DNA of 64,000 bases from Przewalskia tangutica (Eukaryota; Streptophyta; Magnoliopsida; Solanales; Solanaceae): positions 38,867,001-38,931,000 of the forward strand of contig CM056726.1 of assembly GCA_029844215.1 (NCBI GenBank), in the 5' to 3' direction. Shown one piece after another: positions 45,909-58,673 of the stretch. Numbering within the stretch: position 1 is the first letter of the stretch; each line of letters starts with the position of its first letter. A program made the translations under genes and the position numbers. The notes beneath the pieces are model-generated. The model was not told where the DNA came from. It did not search any database and saw only the letters and a program-made list of their open reading frames with translations.

Positions 45909-47459
45909 TTATTTCCAGGCACAAGAAGCAACCAAATCTCTGTTCATCCAACCAAGGTAAAGAGCCCCATCTCTTTCTTCAAGCCTATACTTATCAGAGT
46001 AGCTTTCTAGCAATGTCTTGATAGTAGCGTTCATCAATGAACTCAACGGGTACGGGCTAAAACCAGCCATTCTAAACCGCAACTTCCACTTACCAAGAAG
46101 TTCATGCCGCTCTACCCTTTCAATTCCCTCACAGGCTATAATGTTAACAACGTCCCTCGCTAAACAATGCTGCTCAACATTGATGCGCTCCTTGTGTCCC
46201 CTCGGAAGAGTCATATCGATTGATTCGAACATGGCTGTATAGTAATCCAAGGTTTCAAGAAACCGAGGAAAGAAAGCAGCAGTATTTGTATTAGATTCTT
46301 GCTCAACAAGCGTAACCACCTTAGGGTTGAGGTTTTTGACCATCCGTAATAGTCTATCCCGATGATTTTCAGTGCTCACACTTTCATCCGGCATGTGATG
46401 TAATGTGAAAGCAAAATTTACTGCCAGTGCTTCGCCGCTTCGGATTCCAAGGTTTTCTAGCTGAACATCGGAACCGGACATGGCAGCCGCGTGAAACTCA
46501 AAAGGCACCTTGAAAGTGTTAGCGAGTTTGGAAAGCCTCTGCCCCACAATATTAAGCCCTCCTCCACGAGCATACGCTGAGGTGGAATCATCAATGCCTG
46601 TTATGCGGATATGTGGGGGTCCACCAGGACGAGCTGCAAAAGCTTGGATCATAGGGACCCACTGACTCCCTTGAGCAATCTGGAAATCAACAATATGAAC
46701 TCTATTTTCATCCTTCATTGCTTCTGCAATGGCACCATTAGCTGACATGTATCCAAATTTGAAGTAAGGGCAGATTTCATAAAGAACGTGCATATAAGAC
46801 AACAGCTCAAAACTTGCGGGTTCTTTGCATCTCAAGGATTTACATATTGAACTTCCTGATTTAGCCAACCTTGCAACAAGCCCTTCTAAAATATACGCTC
46901 CCAGTCTCTGAATTGGTTCGCCTGATACGGACACCATTTGACGCAACTCAGATATCAACACTTGTGCTGTTAGTAATTCACCATCGGAAACTGCTTTTGC
47001 GCAAGCGATAAGAACCTGTTTCAGATCCCGTCTAGGAAAGGCCTCCATCATTTGCCGCCAGCTGTCAATTTCTTGGGAGGCTATACTGCTTGACAAGGAA
47101 TTATCGTAACACTCGAGGAAGTCCGAATCAGGTCCCAGCATTACTGTTTCCAGTTCTTTTAGCTTGTGCATGAAATCATCCATATCATCTGTAATACAAG
47201 ATCCAGTAATGGGGGAGCCATAGTTAGTCTCAGCGGATTGACGAACATCTGACAGGTACGTCTGAGATTCTTGATGGCAAATTGAGCTTCCATTTGATGA
47301 GAAACTAGTAGTTGATGGTGAGTGGTAAATAGACTGATTACCACTCAAATGGTTGTCTAAAGTTTGAAACTGAGGCAGATAATAGGCCTCTGCCTTCTGC
47401 ACAGGTTGATAGTAAAGAGTATTAGACATGGCTGTTCTTCTGCGTCGTGATGCTTGCAT
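45909..47459 (-). CDS. GRAS transcription regulator, PAT1 branch
   Basis: A single uninterrupted coding exon of 516 residues from the Met at 47459 (MQASRRRRTAMSN, the style of start of PAT1-branch proteins). The frame stays open 18 codons further upstream, and another Met lies at 47429. The N-terminal third is variable and Ser/Gln/Tyr-rich, with a PAT1-branch signature CITDDMDDFMHKLKELETVM (residues 87-106). The GRAS domain covers about 143-516: first leucine-rich region with GEPIQRLGAYILEGLVARL, VHIVDFQIAQGSQW (254-267), second leucine-rich region, the PFYRE-equivalent PKVVTLVEQESNTN, and SAW ending GWMNRDLVASCAWK. All key blocks are intact. PAT1 itself is a positive factor in phytochrome A signalling and relatives act in light, defence and stress; the exact role here cannot be told. 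Convergent with the WRKY gene. Confidence 0.94.
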   Translation of the reverse strand: MQASRRRRTAMSNTLYYQPVQKAEAYYLPQFQTLDNHLSGNQSIYHSPSTTSFSSNGSSICHQESQTYLSDVRQSAETNYGSPITGSCITDDMDDFMHKLKELETVMLGPDSDFLECYDNSLSSSIASQEIDSWRQMMEAFPRRDLKQVLIACAKAVSDGELLTAQVLISELRQMVSVSGEPIQRLGAYILEGLVARLAKSGSSICKSLRCKEPASFELLSYMHVLYEICPYFKFGYMSANGAIAEAMKDENRVHIVDFQIAQGSQWVPMIQAFAARPGGPPHIRITGIDDSTSAYARGGGLNIVGQRLSKLANTFKVPFEFHAAAMSGSDVQLENLGIRSGEALAVNFAFTLHHMPDESVSTENHRDRLLRMVKNLNPKVVTLVEQESNTNTAAFFPRFLETLDYYTAMFESIDMTLPRGHKERINVEQHCLARDVVNIIACEGIERVERHELLGKWKLRFRMAGFSPYPLSSLMNATIKTLLESYSDKYRLEERDGALYLGWMNRDLVASCAWK

Positions 47460-48809
47460 TGAAAAGATTGTTCCTGCCTCGTCTATATATGACCTATGCA
47501 GCTTGGTGTGCACGTTTATTGGGCATCAAGGATCATTCATTTGACAAAGTTTCATGGTGCCGCAGTGAAGTATTTCTAATCTTCACAGTGAGATCAACCT
47601 CAGCAGCTGAGCAGCAGCATTCAGAATTTGTAAAGGACAATATCTAGCGGCAAAACATGACAACCTACAAAATAGATGTACAATATTTATTAAAACTCAA
47701 TAGTAAGAGACAATGGCGCATAATAATCAAGGTCAATTAACGACGGTTAACGACTGCAAGTGTTATGCCAATAATTCCTGCTATGTAACATTGAGTGAGA
47801 TTACTAAATCAGCTACACTATGCTATATATACACTTGAAACCAACCTAAAATTTGCTTGCTACTATCTCTGAGCAATCTCTATGAAGTAACAGATCATGC
47901 AAAGGAAAACCAGAAAAGGATGAACGTTTGCAGAATCAATTACACATCAATAAGAAACCGTAGATCTGCATCATGCTTGGTAAAATATACTACTGAACTC
48001 ATCATTTTTTATCGCGCAGTGACAGATAACCTGAACTCTATATTTATTGAAAGTTTTTAAGAAATACATATTTAAACTAAATTTACATTCATTGTAAGAA
48101 AAGGACCAGTGACCAAATGTACTCGGTGACATATCCTCAGAATTGTCTAATGGCCAATGGTCCTTAAACTTTAAGCTTTTCCCACTTGAAAAATTCTTAC
48201 CATTGATCTAATTAGCTTGAAAGCAAAAAAAACTAAAAAAGGGGTAGGAAGAAAAAAAAATGAAACTAAACAGAGAACTTTTCTTATTAAATAAGACATT
48301 CTAAGAAAGAACAAATATGATTAAGTACATTGAATGTAGCAAGAAACCTCACACATACAGACAATACCATCAATTGAGTAGGACACTGAGTTTAATTTAA
48401 TTGCACAAAACGTATTAATTTCTCAGAGTAAAACTTAATTCATGAAAAAAAAATGAGCAGAACATGAACCAGACAAAATGGTCCATGTATCTGCAGCCTA
48501 TTTAATTATTTGTTTAAATTTAATTTATTTCCTTAATCAGGATATATCAGTTCAATTAAAAACTGAAACTAGTTTCAAATTGAATGCAACCGTTTCCTTA
48601 AGCTGCCATAAATTCCAAACTAACAGAATAAACAAACTTTCAACCATTCTTGATTGAACCCCACTTTAAAATATAGCTTCATTTTCTCAAGAATCCACAA
48701 TATTCAGATTTTAAAAAAAAATAGAAAGAACAAATTATAAGTATAAAAATCTCACCTTTGGCAGATCTATCAAGAAAGCATTCATAGGGAAGTAAGAGTG
48801 TAAGACCAA

Positions 48810-48900
48810 TAACCAAGGGTCAGGGTCCGGGAAGGGCCGCACACAAGAGGTGTGATGTAGACAGACTAACCTATCATTGCTCCGAAGCTCCCCTTCATAC
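48810..48900 (+). mobile_element. SINE-like fragment
   Basis: CAGGGTCCGGGAAGGGCCGC and GTGTGATGTAGACAG, followed by CTAACCTATCATTGCTCC, match the word pattern of a tRNA-derived SINE body. No target duplication was identified. Confidence 0.4.
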
Positions 48901-49544
48901 TATAAAACCAAGTTGAACATAAACTTTGGATTTTTCCCGAAAATTTCCTCAAATTGAAACAAGAATCTCAGAAAGATTTGAACTTTATCTTATTGAAGAG
49001 AAAAAAACTGAAGTGGGATGACATATCAAAGAAGCTTAGAAGCAATAATAAAGAAATAATGAACACAAATGAAGTTACATATATTATGAATTTGCAGTTG
49101 GCATACCAACCTTAAAGGCTTAAACTGAAGAATCCCAAGTTTTAGTTTTTATTTATTTATTTTAATATGTTGATTCTTTATTACAACAAAGAGAAAGGTA
49201 TTTATGCAGATAGAGAAAAGGGAAGGAGCAGAGGACCCTATGAAGGTGAAATTCTGTGAATTTAAGTGTTATAAAAAGATTAAGGTTACTAATTAAGCCC
49301 TTATGGTTTTAGGAAAAACACAAGAATGCCACTATGGTTTTGTTATTAATTGATCTAGCCATCTAGGGGCCTAAAATGCTCTTTAATCAACAATTAGTGG
49401 ACATGGCAAGTGCAAGGTGGAGTTACTCTTTTCTATGGTTGTAGTGGAATAAACCGCTTTTTCAATATGTAATTAAAGATTTCGAGTTAGAGTATCGAAA
49501 ACTCTCTCTCTTTATGAGGTAGGTAGCGTCTCTATCATTTTCAA

Positions 49545-49620
49545 TCCTCACTTATAGGAATATAATGGGTATGTTATTGTTATTGTTGTTATTGTTATTG
49601 TTATTGTTATTGTTATTCTT
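49545..49620 (+). repeat. SINE tail with (TTATTG)n
   Basis: TAATGGGTATGTTATTG followed by about eight TTATTG/TTGTTATTG units to 49618, the simple-repeat tail left by a SINE. Confidence 0.6.
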
Positions 49621-49857
49621 GAGTTCGAGCTTTGAAAATAGTTTTTATTAATAAGTTGTTTCACCCTTAATAAATAAGATTTATGCGAAGTGAATTTGAA
49701 TTAATCGGATCAGTATATTTCAAATACTAAATTAAAAAAATCGTGATAATTGATAGTAAAAGAAATGCACAATATTTAGAGAATATTCTATATAGTGAGT
49801 TAAATGTATTTATCAACGTGAATATTGGAATGGTCTTCTCATTCCCCCTCCAGTATT

Positions 49858-51455
49858 TCAGCAAGTCTTAATTTCCTTCTTCATTGAGAACTGCTTCGTA
49901 CGGTAAAACACCTTGCAAAACAAAAGCATTAAACTCGCTAATTTGGTTAGTAGTGTTACCACCGCACATTCTATTTCTGAGGCTTTGAATACTAGCCGCA
50001 TAAACAACTTGTCTTTTTTGAGTCCGTGTTGAATAAGAAGAAGAAGATGGTATGGAAGCCGGTTTGTTGCTAGCACTTTCTTGTTGGTAATACCTATATA
50101 TTTTTTTCATTCCTCTTCTATGCTAGACAACACTTCTTCTTTAGTTTGTTCAATATATGGTGGGTTATTTGAATTTTTGGGAGTTGGAGGTGGTAGTACG
50201 TCTATACAATCATAAAAAAAATTATAAGTGATTTATATCCGTCTATTTTAATAGTCGGATTTAATACAACACCAATAATATAAATAGGGGGAATATGAAT
50301 AAAATATTTTTTATTTTGATAAACATTTTTTAATAGTTGCCTTATAAATTGGTTTTTTCATATATTCTCTAAGCAGTAAAAATATTATAGATATATAAAA
50401 CAACATAGTTGAAATAGTAGGATAATATATACCGAAAAATTCTTTTGTTGCTTGAAAAAATCTCTCTAGAAATAAGTTCTTGAATTTTTTCTCAATCGTT
50501 ATCTACAATCATATCAGTTGGATTTTGATTATGGGCATTAAAAAATAAAGTTATAGGTTTTTTATATTCATAAACAACAAGTAATTATTCATATAAAGAA
50601 TTTCACCTAATGGGTACTTCTTCGGAAATTTTTCTATAATGTAGTGACAATCGTGACAAGTTTTTTTATAATCTTTTTTTCGTTGTATTCTATTATTTTA
50701 AAAAATAAAGTTTATAGCAAATTGTATTTTATCAAGAATATCTTGAAAAAGTAATAGACCATCCTTTACAACTACGTTATAAATATGGCACACATATTTT
50801 ATATGAAAATTAGTTGGAAAAGATGGAGTTAAAGCATCTTTTAAAACTGTAATAGCAGAATTATTAGAAAATGCATTATCTAATGTAATACTCATCATTT
50901 TATCAGTTTTTCTGTAATAATCGCAAACTAAATAAATATTTTATGAAATAAAATCATCAGTGTGCCTACTATCAATATATCTATACGCTAAAATACATTT
51001 TTGCATAGACCATTTATAATCTATCCAATGACAATAACGTAAATATTGTTGATATTCATGTGTAAATTTAAATACATCTCTCTTAACAGTTGATCTAGAA
51101 AAACCTTTAAAATCAGGATTATACATTTCTCTAATATAATGAATAAAACCAGGAGATGAAGGAAATGAAAAAGGCAAACCCTTCACAACAACTAATTGAT
51201 AATGCTTCCCTATCTCTATGTTTATTGTATTTAGGGCCTACAATTCCCCCTGTCATAGGGTTAATTTGACCATGTACTAGATCCGGAACAATATGTGAAC
51301 ATTGTCACGATGGAGAGGGCATTGCGCACCATCTTTTTCAGCCTCGTATTGTGAATACCTAGCAGCATTTGAAATGTGTCTCATTAAACCCCTTCGTCTC
51401 ACCCTGATATTTTCCAGTTTTAAATCTATAAACCCCTTTACAAATTTTATATATA
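49858..51455 (-). pseudogene. Dead hAT transposase
   Basis: Minus-strand fragments in three frames. Near 51300-51400 there is a decayed BED zinc finger (RRGLMRHISNAARYSQYEAE context). At 50941-51186: PGFIHYIREMYNPDFKGFSRSTVKRD, then YKWSMQKCILAYRYID. At 50698-50898: SITLDNAFSNNSAITVLKD and CHIYNVVVKDGLLLFQDILD. These correspond to the DNA-binding, catalytic and conserved Cys-His regions of RICESLEEPER-like hAT proteins. Stops and AT-rich decay break it. The piece at 49868-50110 (YAASIQSLRNRMCGGNTTNQ) may belong to the C-terminal part. The Athila-like element at 51456 abuts its N-terminal end. Confidence 0.7.
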
Positions 51456-52775
51456 CGTTAAAGTGTATTTTGTATACACTTTTGAGTCCTTTTTAGTTAG
51501 TATTTTACTTTTTTATTTTCGCGTTTAGTATAGTATTAGGTTTGTTTTTATTTCTTTTGAGTCACAGCGATCATAAAGGAGGAAGTACATAATCGAGGAT
51601 GAAATTAGCTAAATTGAGATGGAATTGCACACTAAAAAGGCCAAGAAATGAAGCCTAAGAAGTCCGGGAAGAATAGAAGAAATCTGACGAAGTCCGGACG
51701 AAAAAAGGACACAAAATCAGAAAAACCGGAAAATGACGTCGGAAGCACCACGGCACCAATATTACTGCAAGCTCTGATTTCGTTGCAGGATTTTCGACGC
51801 CGTGGCGCCAACCTGCAGGGCCACGACGCCGAGGCGGAAAATCTAATTTTTGGGCCGAATTTCAGAGGGTTAAAAGAGTCTGAAGCGCAAGTTTTATCAA
51901 GTATAAAACCCTAAAACCCTGCTCATTATGTCATACCTTATACCATATTACAAATCATACTTTTGGTAGGCAAGAAGGATGCTACAATTGGAGACTCTTG
52001 TTCAAGTTCTTTTTCTTTCCCTTATTTTATTTCAGTTTATGTTGGATTGTAATTTAGTTCTTGACATGACAATGTTTAGGAGCTAATTACTTTAGTAGGG
52101 TTTCCATCGAATCTTCTTGAAACTCTTTCATATAATTAATGCATAGTTATTTATTTCTTCTTCAGCATATTAAAATCTATTCAATATTGTTGTGATTGCT
52201 TAGTAATTAACTGACCATTAATTATCATAACATATATGATTTTGAATCAAAAGTCTGAAAGGTGAGATTTGAATATGATGTAATTGTCTAGACATATGTT
52301 AAAATCGTGGACGAAAGTACTCCGATATTTGTGTAGTATTTAAGGTTACTGTTCTTAATCCTCTTGTGTGGTAAAATCTATCATAGAAATATAGAAGGTT
52401 TCTGCACAAGGTTGAGCTCTTGTATGTCTACTTAGGAATATGATGTGCATTAGTTAACCTGCTATCTTAATAAGAAGAAGAATCATTAGCATTGCATTAA
52501 CACGTGAAAGAGTGGATAGTTGAGGAGATTGGAATGCCTTATTTCCTTCATAACTGTTATAAATCCAAAGTATTATAATCTTTAGTTTAATTTCCGCACT
52601 TAGTTATAATTCTTAGTTATAATTCTCAAACTAAAGAACGTCAACCAAATAGATATCATAGAATATATAACCGGTACTTGACAAACCAGTCTTTGTGGAC
52701 GATAAACTCGGTCTTACAAATCTTTATTACTTGAACGATACGTCACTTGCGTAAGCATCTAGAAATATCGCAACA
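51456..52775 (+). repeat. 5' LTR of the second Athila-like element
   Basis: Starts CGTTAAAGTGTATTTTG (the family start is TGTTAAGTG, so the end has mutated) and ends ATCGCAACA. Contains TATAAAA at 51902-51908 and GC-rich GACGCCGTGGCGCC words near 51797-51835. Confidence 0.85.
51902..51908 (+). promoter_or_regulatory. TATA box of the Athila-like LTR
   Basis: AAGTATAAAACCCTAAAACC; the equivalent TATAAAA is kept in both LTRs of the other copy. Confidence 0.6.
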
Positions 52776-52781
52776 AGTTTT

Positions 52782-52799
52782 TGGCGCCGTTGTCGGGGA
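52782..52799 (+). promoter_or_regulatory. Primer binding site, Athila type
   Basis: TGGCGCCGTTGTCGGGGA, six bases after the LTR end, identical to the site of the intronic copy. Confidence 0.85.
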
Positions 52800-54939
52800 C
52801 TGACGTACTGTTAATATCGAATTATCTATTCTTATATAATTTGGTTTTTATTTTCTATGTTTTTAGTATTTTTATTTTAGAATATTTTGTCGTGATCTGT
52901 TTGTTGTTTTTTATTAGTCTCAGGTACTTAGTTTATGCGAAGTAGGAGAGGAGCATACACTCTTATTCCTCTGAACCCTGAGATCGAGAGATTGTGCAGA
53001 CAAAACATGAAAGAAAAGAGAGCAGCTGATTTGTTAGCAATGGGAGATCAGCGAAATAATAATTTGGAGGATGATGAGTTACCGCCTGTTTCAAGACAAG
53101 TCCATGCAGAAAGGAGCTTGGGGGACTATGTGATGCCTACAATTACAGGGGTGCAGACTTTCATCATCCTTCTAGCTGTTGAAGCAAATAATTTTGAAAT
53201 CAAACCAGTCATATTGCACATGGTTCAAAGCTCGGTTCAGTTTGGGGGACTACCGTCTGAAGATCCCCATTTGCATCTAGCAAATTTTCTGGAGTTGTGT
53301 GAAACTTTTAAGTACAATGGTGTTACTGATGATGTCATTCGGTTGAGATTCTTCCCATTCTCACTCAGGGATAGAGCAAAGTGTTGGCTGAACTCATTAC
53401 AGGCGAACTCCATCACTACATGGCAAGACATAGCCCAGAAATTTCTTGCCAAGTTCTTCCCCCCAGCTAAGCCAGCAAAGCTCAGAGGTGAGTTGAATAA
53501 CTTTTATCAGCTGGAGGGAAAATCACTATATGATACATGGGAGCGGTTCAAAGATTTGCAGAGAAAGTGTCCACATCATGGGATTGAGAAGTGGATGCTA
53601 GTCCACATATTTTACAATGGGATGTGTGGTACAACTCGTACCATTATTGATGCTGCAGCAGGGGGAACATTCATGAGAAGGAGTGCCAATGAGGCACATG
53701 ATCTGTTAGAAGACATGACCACAAACAACCATCAGGGGGCCGATGAGAGAGCAGTGAACAACAGGAAAGTGGCTGTGATTCATGAGTTGGATGCTATCAC
53801 TACATTGACTGCGCAGGTTGCCACTTTGACAAAATAGATGTAGCAGAGCACCATGGCATTTAAAGTGGTTCAGACACCAGTGAGATGTGAAATATGTGGT
53901 GGTTCTCATACTTTTGATAGGTGTACAGCAGTGGACCCGAATAATGTGTCCATGGAGCAGGTTCAGGCAGTGGGAAATTTTCAGAGGCCCTACAACAACC
54001 CCTACTGTCACAACCCGAACCGACGGGCCGCGACTGGTGCCCTACCTGGGCACCCTTCTACCCATACATCACATAATATCAGCGGAAGCTTAAGAAAAAT
54101 CATATAAATAAACAGACAAGGCTGCCATTATATACACAAAACCAACACGAGCTACAACTGTACATATCCAACCCACACATGACTACAGACATCTAAGAAT
54201 ATAACAGTAACTATGAGGGGACAAGGCCCCTCCGTACCCCTGAATGTACATAAGCCTGTAATAGCAAAATTGTACCAAAATGACAAGATCCGGAACAGTG
54301 GAGCTATCTCAAAAAACTAGGCACGGATTGTCACGACCCGACCCCGGATCCGTGACCGGTGCCTTAACCTGCACCGCGTGACACAACATCGAGAAAACCA
54401 ATGAACATAAACTCATAATAAACAACCATAATAATATAAATAGTCTAGCCCAAAATGGCTACCCCAAAGTACATAAAACCGAAGCGATTACATCCTTAAA
54501 CAAATCAAGTTATGACAAGACTACAGCCTCAGAAGGAGTAACACTATGACGGAACGGGGCCGTCATGCCTGAATGTACAAAACATCAACAACACCAGGGA
54601 TAACCATACCAAAAGTCGAGCCTCCGAAGAAATGGAGCTCCTGACACCTGAGTAAAAGATCCTAGGAATGAGGATCTACCACCGCTTTCCACCTGGCGTG
54701 ACGCAGCGGCCAGGAAGCGGGTCGATACAACGTATCAAGTATGTAAAACTGGAAAATACTGTAGTAATATCATAAGTCAAGAATAAGCCGGAGTCATAGA
54801 TAAAAATCAATTTCCTTGCACTGTGCCTTACTAACAATGAGAGTAACAAGTATAAAACTTATAGCATAAAAATAGGAGGCTCACGATCAAAACAGGGTAC
54901 CTCGCCCGTAGTATCATTAAGCAATCCTACTCCTGGGAC

Positions 54940-55280
54940 TATTTCACCCGCATGGGTCCTGTGGACCCGCATGAGGTCATCCGTCTCGTCATGGGACTAT
55001 TTCACCCACATGGGACTATTTCACCCGCATGGATCCTGTGGACCCGCATGAGTTCAAGCGCCGCACTCGCATCATGGGTAGCAAATCCATGGCATAAATA
55101 ATAACCCGGGGTTTACCCCGTAATAATATAAATATATAACATAGCTCATCCGGCTATCATACATAACATAAGCACTACCGGCCTATCGTATCATAAGCAC
55201 TACTGCCTATCGTATCATACATAAGCACCGCCTATCATATCACCACATAAGCACTACCGCCTATCATAACATAAGCAAGT
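54940..55280. repeat. Tandem repeats in the inner solo LTR
   Basis: First GGACTATTTCACCCGCATGG words (54940-55060), then about five CATAAGCACTACCGCCTATC units of roughly 30 bases (55155-55280). Confidence 0.7.
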
Positions 55281-56664
55281 TAAGAAATCCCTAACTTTAT
55301 TACTTGATTAATATATCCTCTCATTTTAGTATCCTAAGGCACTAACATGTCTTTTAATAGAAAATCCGAATTCAACCCAAGTACCGTATCTTAACTTTTT
55401 AAGAAATAATTCTTTTTATACAAAAACTCCAAGATACTAATCACCATAGTATCAAGTTACGATTTCTTTCAAGACAAGTCACATTTCCTTTTAGAAATAT
55501 AATAGGCTTCTAAATCAAGTGACTTCATTTTCTTTAAAACCTTAGGCAACCAATGCCTAAAAGTCAATTCACCTTTTTTAGTTTCAAATCCTTTACCCGT
55601 ACTTGTTTTAATTAGAGTAAACCTTTCTTTGTGAACCTTTCAAGAAAACTAATATAATCAACTTCCCATAAAGTCATTATATTAGCGTTATCCCTTTGTC
55701 AAATACATTTTCCCTAAATCCAAGGGACGTATACTTTTGAAATGAAACAAGTAGCATATACTTTTAAAACAAGTGAAAGATATCAAATCTTGTACGTCTA
55801 CCGTACTACATAGGTACAACTACTCATGCTCAAGAGATAGGAAAGTTCCACATACCTCTTTGGTCAATCCACTTGCTAAGCTCAACTACCGCAAGTAATA
55901 TTTCAACCTATAATAATCATGATACGTTTATTAACCTCTAACTTCAATGTAGAATAATCCAAGTTCAAAGTCACTAAATTCTATGGAAAATTGGGCGGCA
56001 TTTCCTTTGTTTCTACTCACTTTGCCACCTTTTCAAAGGCCGATTTTTAACACTCAAACGCCACATTTAAGGCCCAACATCCAAACCAACACAAAGGGGA
56101 TTACACACCTAAACTTGGGTGTGTAAAATTCTGCCCCAAAAGTTATAACAATTAATCTTAACAAGTTTAAGGTAATTTTTAGGCTACAACATGCTCACAT
56201 AACCTCTTTAGCCAAATCCTTCATACCCAAACCACATTTCTTGCATGCAATGACTCTAAGAGCATTATTTACTACCACAAGTTCTTTCTTCTTAACATGC
56301 AACACTAGAAACTAATTCTAAAGGAAGAAATGTTACCTTAAAGTTTTAGCCAAACTTATTCCAAATATTTTGCTAGCTTCCTTGCCAAGAACACCACCAC
56401 AACAACACCAACAAGCTAGCCACAAGCTTCCTTCTTGTTCTTAACTTTTCAGATTTTTCCTAAGGCTAGAATTTCCTTTGGAAATGTAGAGAGAAAGAGG
56501 AGCTAATTTAGAGAGAGAGAGAGAGGTTTGAAAGATGACCAAGTCTTCAAGACTTGGTCAATATAAGGCATGCAAGAAAAATCAGATTGGGGGGGGGACA
56601 CTTGTCACCCTCCCATGGCCTTTTTAAAAGAGAAAAATCAGATTTCCTAAGTTTTTCCGCCAGG

Positions 56665-56800
56665 AATCCCGCCTTGGCGCCGCGGCGCTGAAACCTCTGC
56701 GGACTCTCGGAACTTCCGGCGCCGCGGCGCTGCAACTTCAGCGACCCCTCAGTACTTCCGGCGCCGCGGCCCTGCATCCGGCGCCGCGGCCCTGTCGCCT
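56665..56800. repeat. GC-rich GGCGCCGCGGCGCTG cluster
   Basis: Four copies of a GGCGCCGCGG word, two reading GGCGCCGCGGCGCTG and two GGCGCCGCGGCCCTG, within 135 bases; self-complementary core GCGCCGCGGCGC. Similar words lie in the Athila-like LTRs and the Copia LTR. Confidence 0.75.
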
Positions 56801-57088
56801 TTGTCCGAAACACATTTCTGTCCGACTGCGCACTGAACTTGTAACTCTCATAATTTTCTACTCCGACGTCCTATCGACGAACGGTTGGTTGCGTTGGAAT
56901 CTAGACTCAACGAACTACACCCTAGGCCTTTGAAATACTTAGGAACTTTCAATGTACCGGGTCATAACCCGCCTCAAAGTTGACTAAAACCCGTCCGGAA
57001 CAATCCGTCAACCTATCCTTAGAAAATTTTAAGTCTTACATGCTTTCGTACACTCTCATACGTAGGGTCCGAACTTCGGGGTATAACA

Positions 57089-58673
57089 CGGATCCTAAGC
57101 TCGAGGATCACCAAACTGAGTACTTATACCTGCGGGCATGAACGCAGCCCCCCGGAGAGGGGTTCAGTACAACAATGTACTAAGTATGTAAATATAAAGT
57201 ACATAAATTAAAATTATAACTGGCCAAAGAATGACAGGGACAAGTATAATAATCAAAATACCAGATTCAACTGTGCCGTATAAAATAGAGCTAGCTTGTA
57301 CCTTTGTATCATTGTACCACCATACCACCGTACTACTGCATCACTGTACCAATGTACTTTTCGAAAATAATTGTACCACTGTACCATTGTACCTTATAAA
57401 AATAAGAGTCAATTGTTCCTTTTAAAAACAATAAGAGTCATATCAAGATCATGCATGCCTGCCCCTATAATCAAAATATATACATCTATACTCGCATGGG
57501 TATCTCGTACCCGCATCACGGAGATCGGTCCATAGAATCATAATATATATATATACACACACGAGTATCTGGTACTCGCATCACAGAGGTCGGTCCATGG
57601 AATAATATTACATATATAACACATGAGTATCCTATACTCGCATCACGGAGATCGGTCCATGGAATAATTTTACATATATAACGCATGCGTATCCTGTACT
57701 CGCATCACGGAGGTCGGTCCATGGAATAATAATACATATATACACGCATGAGTATCCTGGACTCGCATCACAGACCTTGTCCATGGAATCATATAATCGC
57801 ATGAGTATCTATACTCGCATCACAGATCTTGTCCATATAATTAAATAATATAAATACACGCATGAGTATCCTGTACTCGCATCACGGAGGTCGTCCATGG
57901 AATAATAATACATAAATACACACATGAGTATCATGTACTCACATCACGGACCTTGTCCATGGAATCATATAATATATATAAATACACGCATGAGTATCAT
58001 GTACTCGCATCACAGATACATGTCCATGGAATCCTAATATATACACATGGGTATCTTGTACCCGCATCATGGATACATGTCCATGGAATCATATATCCGG
58101 CCCTTAAGTGAGGGACCCGGTGAAGTGGAATAATAATACTTTGCACGAATAGCTATCATGAGCCACCATGCAATTTAAATTATCTTTTGACTCTCAATAA
58201 TATCATTTAAAATTTTCACTTATTATAACCAAGGCACTATCATATCATGTATAAATCATTAAAATGAACTTTTCATTTTAGAAAATCCAAGGCACTATCA
58301 TGTCATGTATCATTAGGGATTAAGATCCAATAAAACTATGTACGTCCGTCGTACACTTACTTTATATAAACATGTCAAAAGAAGAAAGGATAGTTTACAT
58401 ACCTTATAGGCTATACAAACTTGACAACTAGAATACGTCTCAAGTAGTACTTCAACCTATAATAACAATAACATGTATATCAACTACATGCTTACTAGTG
58501 TAGGACATATACCGAGTAAAGGTTCTCTTTTCGTATAAAAATTTGGGCAGCACTTCCCCTACTTATACATACGTTTCCACCTTACAAATAAGTCCAATAA
58601 CATCAATAACCAAGTACCAATTAAGTACACAACCAAAACAACAACCAAGGTGATTCACACACCTACTTCTTAT
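57089..58673 (-). repeat. Outer solo LTR, middle part with a 10-copy tandem array
   Basis: The array at about 57484-58095 has some ten copies of a 50-65 base unit with CGCATGAGTATC, GTACTCGCATCACGGA and GTCCATGGAATAATA. A GTACCA-rich block precedes it at 57297-57395. Confidence 0.85.

Larger units (their letters stand above)
47460..49857. other. GRAS 5' region and promoter
   Basis: The likely 5' UTR is near 47460-47650. A good minus-strand donor (CCAAAG|GTGAGA) at 48755 suggests a 5'-UTR intron of about 1 kb. A TATA-like GCATAAATAC on the minus strand near 49200 may mark the promoter. SINE debris is at 48810-48900 and a SINE tail at 49545-49620. The rest is AT-rich without a recognisable gene. 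Confidence 0.4.
54329..57088 (-). mobile_element. Inner solo LTR nested in the outer one
   Basis: TGTCACGACCCGACCCC to GGGGTATAACA, 2760 bases, with a perfect CGGAT duplication at 54324-54328 and 57089-57093. Joining the flanks restores the continuous outer-LTR word GGCACGGATCCTAAGC. It contains repeats at 54940-55280 and GC-rich words at 56665-56800. Confidence 0.95.

Noticed and set aside
57484..58095. Repeats resembling a CRISPR array or centromeric satellite
   Set aside because: A short degenerate minisatellite confined to one LTR, with no unique spacers.
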